Shown in pieces: positions 45,754 through 60,000 of a DNA stretch of 64,000 bases. Location of the stretch: contig OZ025218.1 in NCBI GenBank assembly GCA_964019055.1, forward strand, positions 4,176,169-4,240,168, read 5' to 3'. Each line of letters starts with the position of its first letter. Within the stretch, counting starts at the first letter, position 1. Below the pieces are notes generated by a model, which worked only from the letters and a program-made list of their open reading frames with translations, did not search any database and was not told where the DNA came from. The stretch comes from Anthopleura xanthogrammica. Taxonomy: Eukaryota; Cnidaria; Anthozoa; Actiniaria; Actiniidae. Made by a program: the position numbers and the translations under genes.

Positions 45754-45874
45754 TTAAATCTTACATGCTTTCAAAATAAACTATAGTACACAGATAATGT
45801 GTAAGCTTATGGTGTTTTTTTTTTGTATTTTTTTTGTATGACTCATTGTAAGTGTAGTAGTTAAGTTAAATTGA

Positions 45875-48800
45875 TCAAAAAGAAATGTTCCACTGTCTCA
45901 AAAGGACCTTAGAATACTTCAATTGTTTAAGGTAAAAGGAAGCAGTTATATAAGCTTTAATCTCTTCCATGGTTGCAGATCTACAATGATTTGTGATGAA
46001 GTACTGTTTCTCCCATTCTTTTAATAGCATTTTCACTTCCCTTTCCTTTGATAAAACACTAGATTGGATGACAGACAGCTTGTCTTTGTAGGCCTCCATT
46101 ACAGCTTTTTGTTTAGGATTTGCCTTTAATTGGTGACGGGCAGCATCAAATTGTCTAACCTCTTCGGTTGTACCGAGTACAACCACCACTGCTTTTCCTT
46201 CTTTTGTGGTAATGATATTCTGGGCCTTAGGTTGTGTCTTACTGCTGCTTTCTCTTTCAGATTGTAGGGAGTTATGATTATCTATTAAACAGTGGGGTTG
46301 GCTTGCTGGAGTATCATGACAAAGGTAAGGCAATAAGTCATTTAAAGGTGGATTTCTGCATGGGATATCTTGTGTTTTTGGAACTTCACTGGACTCTTCA
46401 TGTTTTTGTGAATTTTCAAAGTTTTTAAAGTACATATCATGTTCATTTTCAACCAAACACAAATCAACAACAACCTCATCATTCTCTTCTTCATCAGCTT
46501 CTTCATCTACCTCATCTAAATTAAGTACACAAGGTTGGCAATGATCAAAATCACAGTCCATCTCTTCGATGTTTTCATAATATGCATCTGATAAGTAACC
46601 TGTGGTGAACTTAGTAACTTTGCCAGTTTGATTTTCTTGGTAGAGGAAATGAGCTGGAAGAGGGATAGGTTTTTGTATGCATTCTTCCCAACATTCAGTA
46701 AGAAAGCTCTCCTCTTCCTTGAAACTGCTTGATCGGAAGTGGTGAAGTGCAGGACCCTCTTCCTTGAAACTTTGTCCTGGCTCAGCGTCAAAAACTTCAA
46801 TCTCATTGGATTCACCGTCATACTGCCACCACACTCCTTCCCCTGGTACAAGAAAGTCACTTATTCTTTCAAGGTGTGCTTGCCACCATTGGGAGTACTT
46901 TTTATCTTCTAGGACAAATGATGGTATTTTGGTGTTTGGGAGCTTTGCTAGAGTTGCAGCAGCCTTTGATATGTGATTGTCTTGTTTGTTTATGACATCG
47001 CTATGAACATCAAGTTCTTGCTCTGCTTGTAGTCGCAAGAGAATGTTGCTAAGGATATGTGATGGCCTGTAATTTGAAGTGGCTTTTGTTATGCCCTTGA
47101 TGGAATTGAAGACTCGCTCTTCATTCTCTGCATTGGATGATGGACCAGAAATTAATCTTAATTGGATTGGTTGGTGTGATATTAAATTGTGGAGATATTT
47201 GCCATAAAGTTTTCTTGAAGTTAATGAAGTAGGCGTAGATCCGAACTCGAGTACACACATGAGATAGTGGAGGAAGGATAGATTGTGATATCTCAATATC
47301 ATACGGGGACATCTTTGACCATCAGATGAGTACAAAATGTCTTGTATTTCTGCCAATGTGTTGAGAAGTAGTTGTAGGGTTTCTGTAAGGATGCCTTTGA
47401 ATTGTTTGGAAAATAAGATTATTGCATGGCGGTAGTCTGTTGCTCTTTTTGTTTCTTTTCCTCCTAATGTTGCCTCATAAACTTCATCATAAATGGCTTT
47501 TTGCTCTTTTGTGATGTGGTGTGGGAGTTCCTCTAGCACATTGGATATGTGATTTGAAATATCATGCATTGGCTCACATGGTAATGCCTCATATGAGTCA
47601 ATGCAGTGACTTTCAAATGTGCTTGTTGGATCAGAATATAGTAGAGCAGGTACACGTTGAATTCCTCGAAGATTAGAGTTCAGCTCTTTCTCTAAATCAG
47701 CTTTTGTTGAACTAAGGTCAGGATAAATGTCTCTGGACCTTAGTTCCTGTAGTATCTCTTCTTTCTTTAGATTTTTTAGTGGCTTTGGTTTCCCACATAG
47801 TGAATTCACTCTTCCATATTTACCCTTCAGAACCTCGTGCTGTTTGTCTTTAAGGGAAACATGCTTGCATCTGTAGACATGATCCAAGATATCACTCATT
47901 ATGGCATGTATGCCACATACTGAGCAAAAAAAATAGCCTCCTTTCTGTTGGCCAGTTTCAAATGCTACAGCAGGGACATCTCCTTTAAAAAACCTCATGA
48001 CATCACTGATAGGGACACCAGGAATGATATCAATATGTTTTTGTAGACCTTGTAGGCATTCACATCTACTTTCAATGTATGCAAGCTGCTGTATATCATT
48101 GCTCTGGCACCTTCCAATGATGGAAATCTCTGGCTTCTCAATTTCTGTTTGAATGTCTACCCTGACACCTGTACTTTGAAAGTACTCATCTGATGTAAGG
48201 TAAAAAGCAGGATCATATACAGCAGCAACCATAAACACCAGGTGTCCATGATTGGCTACTGTGGAATGGTCATGCCAAACCATTAAGTGCCTTTGTCGCT
48301 GAAGCTTTTTCAGTTTCCTGCGCATAACAGTTAGGCCTTCACTGTCATCAAATTCATGTATTCTTTTCAGCTGCTCAACAACTTCTAACCTGGACATTTC
48401 ATCATAATATTGATCTTGGTGTTGTCTTGTAAATTTTTTTGTGCTTCTTTAGTAACTTTTGTCGTATTTCATCAAGTGGAATTTTTCTCCCCTCAACAAC
48501 AAATTCATGTGTCTTTATATTGCCATCTTTGTCAAGCACCATCTTCTTATATTTTTGAGGAACAATAAGCTCCCCCAGTGTGTATTCTCCTCTTTCTATT
48601 TTTATTTTCAAAGTGTTTTTCAGTTCATCATTTGTTTCAGGTGTTGGTACTGATATTTCACCTACAGGTAGATGTAATGAAAAACGGTTAACTAGGGAAA
48701 ATATTTACTTCTATGATATATGTAACATATTTTTCTTACCTCCTAATCCACGTAATTTTTTCCTTCTGATCCTGCTTTCATTCGTATTGTCATGTTTTCT

Positions 48801-50069
48801 CTTGAATCTGTGGATGTTCACTCCTTCATTCATAGGATATTGCTGTACAATTTGACCACCATTTCTTACATGTTCTCCTTTTTTGTTCTTTACACCAAAC
48901 TGTCTAGCTAGTGCACTCCAGTTGATAGGTACACCATCTTCATATCGTTCCACTTCCAACTTTAATCCCTCCTTGTCCCAGTTCATGTTCTCAATATTCC
49001 CAGTGTGATCTTTCATTTTTTGTTTGCCTTGATTGTTGGCTGCATGTCTTTCCTCTGCTGCCTTCCTGCTTTCATGTGACATTGCCAATCTTTCACGTTG
49101 ACGAGCAGCAAATGACTGTCTATTTCCCAAGCATCTGAATTTATGTGGAATGGAAAATTAACTTCTATGTATTGGTTCTATCTCATATCAGAGTGGGGTA
49201 TTGAGCATGTATGTATATTGTGCAGGCCTGTGTGTTTTATCACATTCTGAGAAAATAAATTTATACTCTACATGTATGTATTATATGTACATGTAATTCC
49301 CTCATGTATTATTTTATGTATATAAAAAAATTATTTAATTGAATTACCTTACAAGAGATGTTTCCTCACACTGTGCCTCAGTGTTTTCTTTACTTTCCTT
49401 GAGAATTTGTCTTCTGACTTTCTTTGCCTCATATTTGGTTTGCTTGATTTTCAGGTTCATTTCAGGAACTTTTGTAAGAGCCTCAGCAAAAGAGACCCCA
49501 CCAGAGACACTCATGAAAGCAGAGTTTATTGACTCATACAAGGTTTTTGCAGTATCTTTTATAGCTGTCTTGTTAGGCAATTTGACTTTGTTAGATTTGG
49601 CTTGTAGTTCACTACAGACATTAAAAGGATTTTCTTTGGCTTTCCTTTTCAATCTTGGGGATCGTACTGGAAAAAGGGACTGGGCTTTGGTGTAATTCTG
49701 GTGGCAGCCTTTACAGTCATACAGGGAATGTTCCTGCTTCTTCGCTCCAGAAAGCTGTACCCATTTGTCGATTGAAAATATCACAAAGAAATGTTCCTTT
49801 TCTTTCTTTTTCCGAGGACTCCACTTCTTGATAGCGTCTTGGAGGGCAGCAAAGTTAAGATTGAATTGTTTAAAATCAACTTCAAAGTCTGCATTTCGTC
49901 CTTGGAAAATGTCTTGGAATATCTTAAACTGCTCTTGCTTCATTCGCGCGCCAAATTTCGCTTTCCCTTCATTTATACCTCGGTCTATATGCGAAGCCTT
50001 CTCAGCAGCATATATAGCAGCTACTTTCCCGAAGCCACAGGTCTTTGGATTTAGAAATGTACGACACAT
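45875..50069 (-). pseudogene. three-exon transposase-like gene of T-left, one frameshift
   Basis: Exons by comparison with T-right: 50069-49348, 49134-48740 and 48661-45875. Introns have GT-AG borders. In exon 3 a run of A is one base longer than in T-right (about 48437-48443), ending the frame at 48402; the remainder is open from 48397 to 45875. The predicted protein is otherwise nearly identical to T-right, with scattered substitutions (for example Gly/Val in FKGD(G/V)PA and His/Tyr before FCSVCG). Only one break, so inactivation is recent. Confidence 0.75.
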
Positions 50070-51072
50070 TACGTATATGTAAAGTAAGATAATCGATGTA
50101 TTTGAAGCTAGCGTTGTACTGATACTATAACTTTCGAATTTTGCGCCAAAATATTAATTTGTACAGGAAATAGTTGTAATTGTATACCTCTATGTAAGAT
50201 AAGATCAAAAAACCTAAAAGAAGTTACGAAATATTATGAAGAAAACGACAACTTTTATATTATATTTGTAGAACATGATCTTTATTTGGGAATACAAATA
50301 AACTTTTCTTGCTTTCACAAGGAATATATTCCTCAACAAATAGCAGCGTGAGAAAGAACATACTTCAGTTTTTCACTGCACATATTTTGAAATATGATTT
50401 TCATGAGGAAAACTACAAAAATATACCTTATTCTACGCTCTGTGTTGCAGAATTGCTGTATTTCGTCCGCCATCTTTTATTTTATTCCTTTAAACTTGAC
50501 AACCTGTTCTGATTGGTTTATTCCCTTAGTGACAAGTCACCGCTGCCTGTAAACGGCAAACTTGCATTTTGCAGTGGGAGTACGCGATTTTACATTGACT
50601 GGATAAACGGAGTTAAAATAGATAATCTAAGGGAATCAATCCTCTTGAAACCAATTAAAAATCGAAAAACATTTAGCTTCTGGCATGCAAATTTTAAGTC
50701 CTTGTTTCCATATTCGTAGATAATGTTCATCGAGCAATGTTTCCATGCCGATAATTCACTTTGCAGCCTATATCGCTCATTTCTCTAATTGGTCTGATGG
50801 TGATCAATATATGCTGTGTCTCCTGAACATAAAGACAAAGCTTTTTATTGAATTTTCAGATACTCCCGTCACTTGAAACACAGCTCTAATTTTTAAAGCC
50901 ATTGCCCTCACGTTGCGTGTCACGCGATAGGTCAAAGGTCACATCTCGAAGTGAAAAGATAGAGCACATACCCACCTAGCATACTCCAAAGTTTCAAAGA
51001 ATATTTTCTATTATTTTTTTTATAATGATTTTTTTAATTATTTTTGCCGAATTTTTGCCTTAGACCCATGCC

Positions 51073-54000
51073 TTAACTTGCCTGAGTTTTGCTCTGCGAA
51101 CAAATCCTTTTGTATCTTCGAACGTCTGGGTCACTCTTCCCAATACCCACTTGTTACGGGGAACATTTTGGTCCAAAATTAGAACGATGTCATTCTTCTT
51201 TAAGTTCCTGCTGGACTTACACCACTCAGATGTCGGTCAAATATTGGACTTGTTTCCATCGTTTTCGTGTATAGTTATCTTCCTTAGAAAACAGTCCTGG
51301 CGGTAATAGTTGTTCTGACGTTAACAGTAATAGGTGATTAGGCGTTAGAGGCTCTAAGTCGTTTAAGTCGTCGGTAACTGTCGTGATTGGGCGACTGTTT
51401 ATTATTGCCTCGACTTCATACATGAGGGTTGTCAGATTTTCGTCGTCTAGCGTTTGTTCTTTGAGAAGAGCACATAAGATCTTGCGAATTGTTCTGATTT
51501 GGCGTTCCCACACACCTCCATGATGTGAGCCAAAGGGTGGACTGTAATGCCATTGGATGTTCTTTTGAAGAAGGCTTTCGTGAATTTGTTCTTGAGAAGT
51601 TCGTCTGCTGACAGGCCTCTTGATCCATGGTCGGCAGGGTTGGATGTTGAATCAACATACTTCCACTGTGAAGGGTCTGATCCGTCTCTGATCTGAGCAA
51701 CTCTATTGGCTACAAAAGTATGAAATCTTGTGGTCTCATTTTCCACGTATCTTATCACTGAAGTACTGTCTGTCCAGAATGCTGAGTCGTCTACTTCAAA
51801 CTCCAATTCTTCTTTTATCAACTTGTCAAGACGAACAGACACGGTTGCTGCTGTTAACTCTAGACGTGGTATGGTTATTATTTCGCCATTGTCATTCACG
51901 GTACGCAAGTATGAGACTGAACCATAACCAGTTTGAGATGCGTCAGAAAAATGATGCAGTTGTCTAGAAACTACATGACCAAAATTCGGTGGCTTATAAC
52001 ATCTTTGGACTGTAAATTGCGCAAGCTTTGGTAGGTCTTTCAGCCACTTCTGCCACTGTTGATGACGATCGATTGGTATCTCTTGATCCCAGTCTAACTT
52101 TAGTCTGCACAAATCTTGAAGTATGGCCTTTGCTTGTAATGTGAATGGTGAGACAAATCCTAATGGATCATACACTGCGCTTACCATGGATAATATACCT
52201 CTTCTTGTGAGTGCACGTTCCTTGATGTTGATCTTGAAGCCAAATTTATCTTGTTCGATGTTCCAATTCACACCTAACGCTCTTTCTACGGGCAGGTTAT
52301 CTTTCGTCAAGTCCAGTTCTTTGATGTTCTTGTTTCTCTCGAATTCTGGTATGGCGTTGATTACTTCACGACTGTTGCTGACCTACTTTGTTAGACGAAA
52401 TCCTCCTTTCAACAAGAGTTCACTTATTTCTTTGGAGTGTGTAATGGCATTTTGAACAGTTGGCAAAGACTTCAGACAGTTGTCTACGTAAAAATTGTTC
52501 AGGACTGTGTTGATTACGCTGTTACTGTAATCTTGCTTGTTGACAAGGGCGGTTTCACGTAGGGCGAATTTTGCGACGCTTGGTGACGACACTGCTCCAA
52601 ACAGGTGTACATTCATTTGAAACTCTTCCAATTCTTGATCGATGTTTCCTTGTGGCCACCACAGGAAGCGTAGGACATTGCGATCTTGTTCTGGTACTCT
52701 CACCTGATGAAACATTGCTTCCATGTCTGCCATCAGAGCGATGTGTTCTTAGCGGAATCTAAGGAAAACGCCCAGGAGTGTGTTTGTAAGATCGGGTCCT
52801 TTCATTAAATGGTCGTTAAGTGAGACATCTTGAAACTTTGCAGAACAGTTGAACACAACTCGCACCTTTTCTGGCTTGTGTGGATGATATACGCCATGGT
52901 GAGGCAAGTACCAAATATTTTCTTGACTTTGCTTCAACAAGTGAACTGGGATTTTGCGAGCAAAGTCTCTTGAAAGTAAATCAGACATGAAGTTCTTGTA
53001 ATCTTGATGCAGCTTAGGATCTTTGATGAACTTCTTCTTCAACCATTTGGCAAGTGATATTGCTTGAGGCTTATTGTCAGGCAACTGGACTTCCGGATAC
53101 TTGAAAGGCAAATTGATATAGTAATGGCCGTTCCTTAACTCTACTGAAGACTCGACGCTTGTTAAGAAACGGCGATCTATCGTAGACATCTCGGTTCTGT
53201 GATTGCTAATAGAATCGTTAAATTCTTGATTGAAGAAATCTGTCATGATTTGGTTCAACTGGACATCTGCCTTGACACGGAAGTTAGAGATGCGACGAGA
53301 CTCTTGATATCGTTTAAGTGGTCCATTGATAGTCCATCCTAATCTTGTTCTAGTTGCGTAAGGACCACCATGCTGACTGTGGATCACTTCTTGTGGATCT
53401 AGGGCCTCTGGGACGTCACTGGCAAGTAAAAGACCGATCTCAGTACTTGAATCGATAGATATTATTGGTACACGACTACTTAGGTGTGGCCATCTGTCTA
53501 CGTCCTCTTGGGTAGCGATATCTGTCTTGTCTACTGGGATCTCTTCCTGGGTAAACAACGATGACAATTTAATCAAGTGATTCTCGTCCATGTATGTAAT
53601 CTCTAAACCTTGAATTAAGTAAGTATCGATCAGATTGTCTTTCTTTCCTAACGTGGTTAGTGAAATCTTGGTTTTTATACCATTAACTTGTAGGTTGTTC
53701 ATCAAGGATTCTGTGCAGAACGTTGAAGTACTACCACTGTCTAGTAGGGCATATGTAACGGTGAACTTACTTGTTTCTTCTGGTCTGACTTTAACTGGTA
53801 TCACAGCCATGCCTGTACTCATCTGTACGGTCTCTGTCGAGCATGCGTTTTCAGCAATCTTAATACACGTGTTTTTTACGGGAGTAGCATCAGCTATGGG
53901 CTTCACTTGTGAATTCTTCTTAGGATCACCGGCATCATTAGTACGTGGTTGTATATTCTTGTTAGGATCACCAGCATCATTGGGAGCATTATTTCTTGTA

Positions 54001-55693
54001 GAATTGTTATGAAGAACAGCTGGGTGACTTTTGATACAGTCAGGAAACTTGCAGACTTGCTTTTTGGTGCATTCCTTTACAGTGTGATCATCAGCAAGGC
54101 AGCCAAAACACAATCGTTTCTTCATGAGGAATTCTATTCGTTCTTTATATGGCTTTCTTCTGAGGGTGTTGCAGTTCTCCAATACGTGGCTGGAAACGTT
54201 GCAGTATTCACAGCACTTCTGAGGCTTGGCTTGGACCGCGAGACTTGCAGTTCTGGCGGTGAGAGGACTGGGTCTGATACTAGGTCTGATAATACTGGTA
54301 CTTCGGGACTTGTCTCGAGAAGTCTCTGCTGAAACGATCTTTCCAAAGATAGGGTTCGTGGCAATTATTGCTTCCTGGTTAACGTAATCTACTAGATTGT
54401 AGAATCTAACGGGTTCTTGACGGATTTCCATAATATCATCTGCTTTACGGCGCCAGCGGTCTCTCATCTTATATGGTAACTTTAAGACAAGTCGCTTAAT
54501 ATTGTCAGGGTGTTAGAACTTGTCCAAATATTTGTTTCCTTGCATGGCGTTGACACAGCTACTTAGGAAGATGGAATATCTGCGTAGGGCGGCAGCGTCG
54601 TTGTGTTTTACTTCTGGCCAATTCAGAGCCTTCTCTACATAGGCGGACGCAATTCTATATTGGTTTCCATATCTCCTCTGCAAAAGTTGTTTTGCGTGTG
54701 AATATCCGGAATGGGGAGCCATGAAGTGACATGAGCGAACCAGTTCTTTTACTTCACCTGTAGTATATTGTTCCAAGTAGTGGAGTCTTTCAGTGTCGTT
54801 GGTAGTTTTAGCTTCTACAAGACCTTCGAAGGCGTGAATAAAGGTCTGATATTCTAAAGGATCACCAATAAAGATATGAACTTGAAGGTTAGGCAAAGTA
54901 CTGCGCTGTTGTTGGGTGTGAAATAGCTTCATCATTTCGTTTTGCTGTATCTGGAGGCTAATGAAATCTCTTATTGTTTCTCTGTTACCTTCGTCGTAGG
55001 TCGGACGCAAATGATTTTGTGGCTGGAACAATTCTCCTTCGCCTTTCGTCTCCGCTGCAAGGTTTGAAGGTCTCGGGGGCCACATGTCGTCAGTATACTG
55101 TACTTGGGGTTCCAGCCATTCTTCACACCTTTTGAAGAAAGGTGGTGGTTTTATAGCTGACTAATTTTTTAAACTCTTTTAGGGTCGTTAATATAACCGT
55201 CCGGGGGAATCAGTGGTACTTTCGGACTACCAATAATGGATGATTTTCTACCCGGTTCATCTTCGTTACGTCTATTGTTTTCAAGGTCAGCAAGTATTTG
55301 GTCTTTGGCTTTGGCTTTGGCAATCTCGGTTTCCAAGTTAATTCGGGCTTCTTCCTGCAATAACTCAAGTCGTTTTTGGTCTAGGAGTTGCTTTCGTTCT
55401 AAAGCGGCTGCTTCTGCTTGTAACTCGGCTAATCTGGAAGCTTCTTTCACTCTAGCTGAAGATACCGAACTTACCAAAGACATCCTAATTGATTTACTTG
55501 ATTTACTTGATTTACTTGTTGAACTTGATTTACTTGCTGAACTAATCTTGCTGGCTGAATCGTCGTCAATGACGGCAGGTTCTTGAGACGGTGCTTGGGT
55601 TTGGTAGAATTGCTTTAAGCGGTTTTTTAACAGTGCCTTTTTTCCTTTTTGACTGAGACCATAAAATTTTAACTCCTCTTTTAGTTGGGCCAC
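51073..55693 (-). pseudogene. BEL/Pao gag-pol polyprotein, broken
   Basis: N-terminus (55693-55169): SAP-like AQLKEELKFYGLSQKGKKAL and a Ser/Lys coiled-coil region, with no ATG between the LTR and this frame. Gag region 55085-54513. Zinc knuckles (CEYCNVSSHVLENC, CFGCLADDHTVKEC), the aspartic protease motif LLDSGSTSTFC, and the RT fingers lie in 54467-52749; a stop at 52746-52748 precedes MADMEAMFHQVRV. The RT active site reads FYVDN, where YVDD is expected. RNase H lies in 52310-51447, after which integrase zinc-binding and most of the catalytic core are missing; the C-terminal integrase ([16 protein letters not shown]) follows at once. Confidence 0.85.
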
Positions 55694-55741
55694 GGTCCAT
55701 TTCTCAATGACGCGTTCTGCCTCGGCACAAATTCTATACTA

Positions 55742-56110
55742 TGTCGATGCTACATCCCAAATTCCTTTTTTAATTCGATACTCTTACAAGTAAGGTATAG
55801 ACTATAAATAATAAATAAATTAAGGAGTAAGTAAAGTGAAATAACAAGAAACACAGGACTATAAGAAACTGTAAAAACGATCTAAAGGAATAACGAAGAA
55901 CTTACATTTGTGTAGGACGGGATGAACGACAAGCACCAACTGACTAAAGATTAACATATGGGGCGTATATAAAGCAGTACGAACTCCGTAGGGACAACTA
56001 ACAATGACGAAAAATACTAAAGAATGTGACGAATAGAACAATGACTAAGATACTTCAAAACTGAACAAAAGGACAGCGAAAATGTGTAAATACTTATATC
56101 AGATCTAACA
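55742..56110 (-). repeat. 5' LTR of the BEL element
   Basis: 369 bp, minus strand TGTTAGATCTGA...GCATCGACA; near-identical to the two ends of 43422-44111. Contains TATATAAAG-like sequence (ATATACGCCCCATATG region) that could serve as promoter. Confidence 0.85.
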
Positions 56111-57026
56111 ATGTTACTTACCTGGATGGAAAGACACCATTCTGCAGGTGGTATTTGTAATTCGATTGTACAAATTAATCTTTGAGATACTCATTTATTG
56201 TTCATTGTGTGAATTCCACATTGTACATTGTTTAAGCAAGTGAGGGAGAGACGGTTTTTTACTAACTAGAAAAACAATATATTGGAATAATGATTAGGAA
56301 TTCGAGCGCCAAAATAATTCATTTTCAAAATGGATCACGTTTTGAACAAGTTTCTAAAGTTTTTTTTTCATAGTTTATGGGTGTTCGTGTTTGCTTATTT
56401 GTTTTAAAAGCATAGTTAGTAACACAGCGATGGTTTTGAGCTCTTGTTTTTTTAAATAAATCAATTTCTTGTTAATCACATTTTGAACTTGTTTCATAAC
56501 ACATACCAAAGTATTCATCTCCATGGAACTCCTTGTTCTTCTTACAAGAATTAAAAATGGGGATCAAGGTTGACACTTCAATCTTGCTGAGGTTTTGATT
56601 TTTTTGTTTTGTTTTCAAGATCACCGGTTCACACCGGTTTTTGGCGGGTTGAGTAATACTCAGCTAGAATAGGGTAGAACAGTTATGATCCAGTACATGA
56701 CTTTGTTGCTTTTAGTTTATACCTCCATACTTTGATTTAAGACACGCCATATAAAGATTTCTTTCAAGATATTTTTATTACCATAACTAAACAAACTCGA
56801 ATTCAATGATGTTGTTCTTTCAATGTCAGCACTTGTGGTTTTGAACAAAAGAAATGGTTTCTGTATAATTAAGAAAACCACTCATCCAAATGATTCAACT
56901 TTATCCCAATCTAAGAGCTTTCACCTAACCATGAAATAGATCGAGTAATATATATGAATAGAAGGGAACGGAATTATGATTTTTTTAAATATTAAATTGC
57001 CCTGACTTTTAGCTAACAGAAACATC
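56111..57026. other. host non-coding region between BEL and T-right
   Basis: AT-rich, no gene or known element recognised. It does not match BEL until the last 20-25 bp before T-right (about 57027-57046), which match the BEL pol 3' end. Confidence 0.5.
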
Positions 57027-57050
57027 AGAGCGAAACTCAGGCAAGTTAAG

Positions 57051-60000
57051 GCATGGGTCTAAGGCAAAAATTCGGCTAAAATATTTAAAAAAATCATTAT
57101 AAAAAAAATAATAGAAATTATTCTTTGAAACTTTGGAGTATGCTAGGTGGGTATGTGCTCTATCTTTTCACTTCGAGATGTGACCTTTGACCTATCACGT
57201 GACACGCAACGTGAGAGCAATGGCTTTAAAAATTAGAGCTGTGTTTCAAGTGACGGGAGTATCTGAAAATTCAATAAAAAGCTTTGTCTTTATGTTCAGG
57301 AGACACAGCATATATTGATCACCATCAGACCAATTAGAGAAATGAGCGATATAGGCTGCAAAGCGAATTATCGGCATGGAAACATTGCTCGATGAACATT
57401 ATCTACGAATATGGAAACAAGGACTTAAAATTTGCATGCCAGAAGCTAAATGTTTTTCGATTTTTAATTGGTTTCAAGAGGATTGATTCCCTTAGATTAT
57501 CTATTTAAACTCCTTTTATCCAGTCAATGTAAAATCGCATACTCCCACTGCAAAATGCAAGTTCTTATCGAAAATCCAAAATTGTCCGCCATTTCCAACT
57601 GGTGAGCCTGCTGTACGCTCCGTTTACAGGCAGCGGTGACTTGTCACTAAGGGAATAAACCAATCAGAACAGGTTGTCAAGGAATAAAATAAAAGATGGC
57701 GGACGAAATACAGCAATTCTGCAACACAGAGCGTAGAATAAGGTATATTTTTGTAGTTTTCCTCATGAAAATCATATTTCAAAATATGTGCAGTGAAAAA
57801 CTGAAGTATGTTCTTTCTCACGCTGCTATTTGTTGAGGAATATATTCCTTGTGAAAGCAAGAAAAGTTTATTTGTATTCCCAAATAAAGATCATGTTCTA
57901 CAAATATAATATAAAAGTTGTCGTTTTCTTCATAATATTTCGTAACTTCTTTTAGGTTTTTTGATCTTATCTTACATAGAGGTATACAATTACAACTATT
58001 TCCTGTACAAATTAATATTTTGGCGCAAAATTCGAAAGTTATAGTATCAGTACAACGCTAGCTTCAAATACATCGATTATCTTACTTTACATATACGTAA
58101 TGTGTCGTACATTTCTAAATCCAAAGACCTGTGGCTTCGGGAAAGTAGCTGCTATATATGCTGCTGAGAAGGCTTCGCATATAGACCGAGGTATAAATGA
58201 AGGGAAAGCGAAATTTGGCGCGCGAATGAAGCAAGAGCAGTTTAAGATATTCCAAGACATTTTCCAAGGACGAAATGCAGACTTTGAAGTTGATTTTAAA
58301 CAATTCAATCTTAACTTTGCTGCCCTCCAAGACGCTATCAAGAAGTGGAGTCCTCGGAAAAAGAAAGAAAAGGAACATTTCTTTGTGATATTTTCAATCG
58401 ACAAATGGGTACAGCTTTCTGGAGCGAAGAAGCAGGAACATTCCCTGTATGACTGTAAAGGCTGCCACCAGAATTACACCAAAGCCCAGTCCCTTTTTCC
58501 AGTACGATCCCCAAGATTGAAAAGGAAAGCCAAAGAAAATCCTTTTAATGTCTGTACTGAACTACAAGCCAAATCTTACAAAGTCAAATTGCCTAACAAG
58601 ACAGCTATAAAAGATACTGCAAAAACCTTGTATGAGTCAATAAACTCTGCTTTCATGAGTGTCTCTGGTGGGGTCTCTTTTGCTGAGGCTCTTACAAAAG
58701 TTCCTGAAATGAACCTGAAAATCAAGCAAACCAAATATGAGGCAAAGAAAGTCAGAAGACAAATTCTCAAGGAAAGTAAAGAAAACACTGAGGCACAGTG
58801 GGAGGAAACATCTCTTGTAAGGTAATTCAATTAAATAATATATATATATAAAATAATACATGATGGAATTACATGTACATATAATACATGTACTCATACA
58901 TATATGTAGAGTATACATTTATTTTCTCAGAATGTGATAAAACACACCTGCACAATATACATACATGCTCAATACCCCACTCTGATATAAGATAGAACCA
59001 ATACATAGAAGTTAATGTTCCATTCCACATAAATTCAGATGCTTAGGAAATAGACAGTCATTTGCTGCTCGTCAACGTGAAAGATTGGCAATGTCACATG
59101 AAAGCAGGAAGGCAGCAGAGGAAAGACATGCAGCCAACAATCAAGGCAAACAAAAAATGAAAGATCACACTGGGAATATTGAGAACATGAACTGGGACAA
59201 GGAGGGATTAAAGATGGAAGTGGAAAGATATGAAGATGGTGTACCTATCAACTGGAGTGCACTAGCTAGACAGTTTGGTGTAAAGAACAAAAAAGGAGAA
59301 CATGTAAGAAATGGTGGTCAAATTGTACAGCAATATCTTGTGAATGAAGGAGTGAACATTCACAGATTCAAGAGAAAACATGACAATACGAATGAAAGCA
59401 GGATCAGAAGGAAAAAATTACGTGGATTAGGAGGTAAGAAAAATATGTTACATAATATTATATCTTAGAAGTAAATATTTTCCCTAGTTAACAGTTTTTC
59501 ATTTTACATCTACCTGTAGGTGAAATATCAGTACCAACACCTGAAAGAAATGATGAACTGAAAAACACTTTGAAAATAAAAATAGAAAGAGGAGAATACA
59601 CACTGGGGGAGCTTATTGTTCCTCAAAAATATAAGAAGATGGTGCTTGACAAAGATGGCAATATAAAGACACATGAATTTGTTGTTGAGGGGAGAAAAAT
59701 TCCACTTGATGAAATACGACAAAAGTTACTAAAGAAGCACAAAAAATTTACAAGACAACACCAAGATCACTATTATGATGAAATGTCCAGGTTAGAAGTT
59801 GTTGAGCAGCTGAAAAAAATCCATGAATTTGATGACAGTGAAGGCCTAACTGTTATGCGCAGGAAACTGAAAAAGCTTCAGCGACAAAGGCACTTAATGG
59901 TTTGGCATGACCATTCCACAGTAGCCAATCATGGACACCTGGTGTTTATGGTTGCTGCTATATATGATCCTGCTTTTTACCTTACATCAGATGAGTACTT

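Larger units (their letters stand above)
44618..51072 (-). mobile_element. TTAA-flanked DNA transposon, copy T-left
   Basis: 6455 bp, ends GGCATGGGTC...GACCCATGCC, flanked by TTAA (44614-44617 and 51073-51076). The interrupted BEL frame reads through when the element and one TTAA are removed, proving the boundaries and the duplication. Contains a three-exon minus-strand gene and a palindromic MITE. Inverted relative to T-right (57051-63022), with very high similarity. Confidence 0.85.
43422..56110 (-). mobile_element. BEL/Pao LTR retrotransposon, decayed, with nested transposon
   Basis: Minus-strand element: 5' LTR 55742-56110, gag-pol remains 55693-51073, then T-left inserted at a TTAA in the pol 3' end, pol tail 44617-44430, a 12-bp minisatellite, and 3' LTR 43422-44111. 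The flanking 5-mers ATTTT and ATGTT differ at one base and may be the target-site duplication. Identified by the SAP-like gag start, zinc knuckles, DSGST protease, Pao-type reverse transcriptase and RNase H, and the VTKLCLL end typical of BEL pol. Many frameshifts and stops. Confidence 0.88.

Noticed and set aside
44618..51072. Classifying T as piggyBac because of TTAA
   Set aside because: The protein does not show the piggyBac DDD domain pattern or C-terminal cysteine-rich ring that I know; TTAA alone is not enough.
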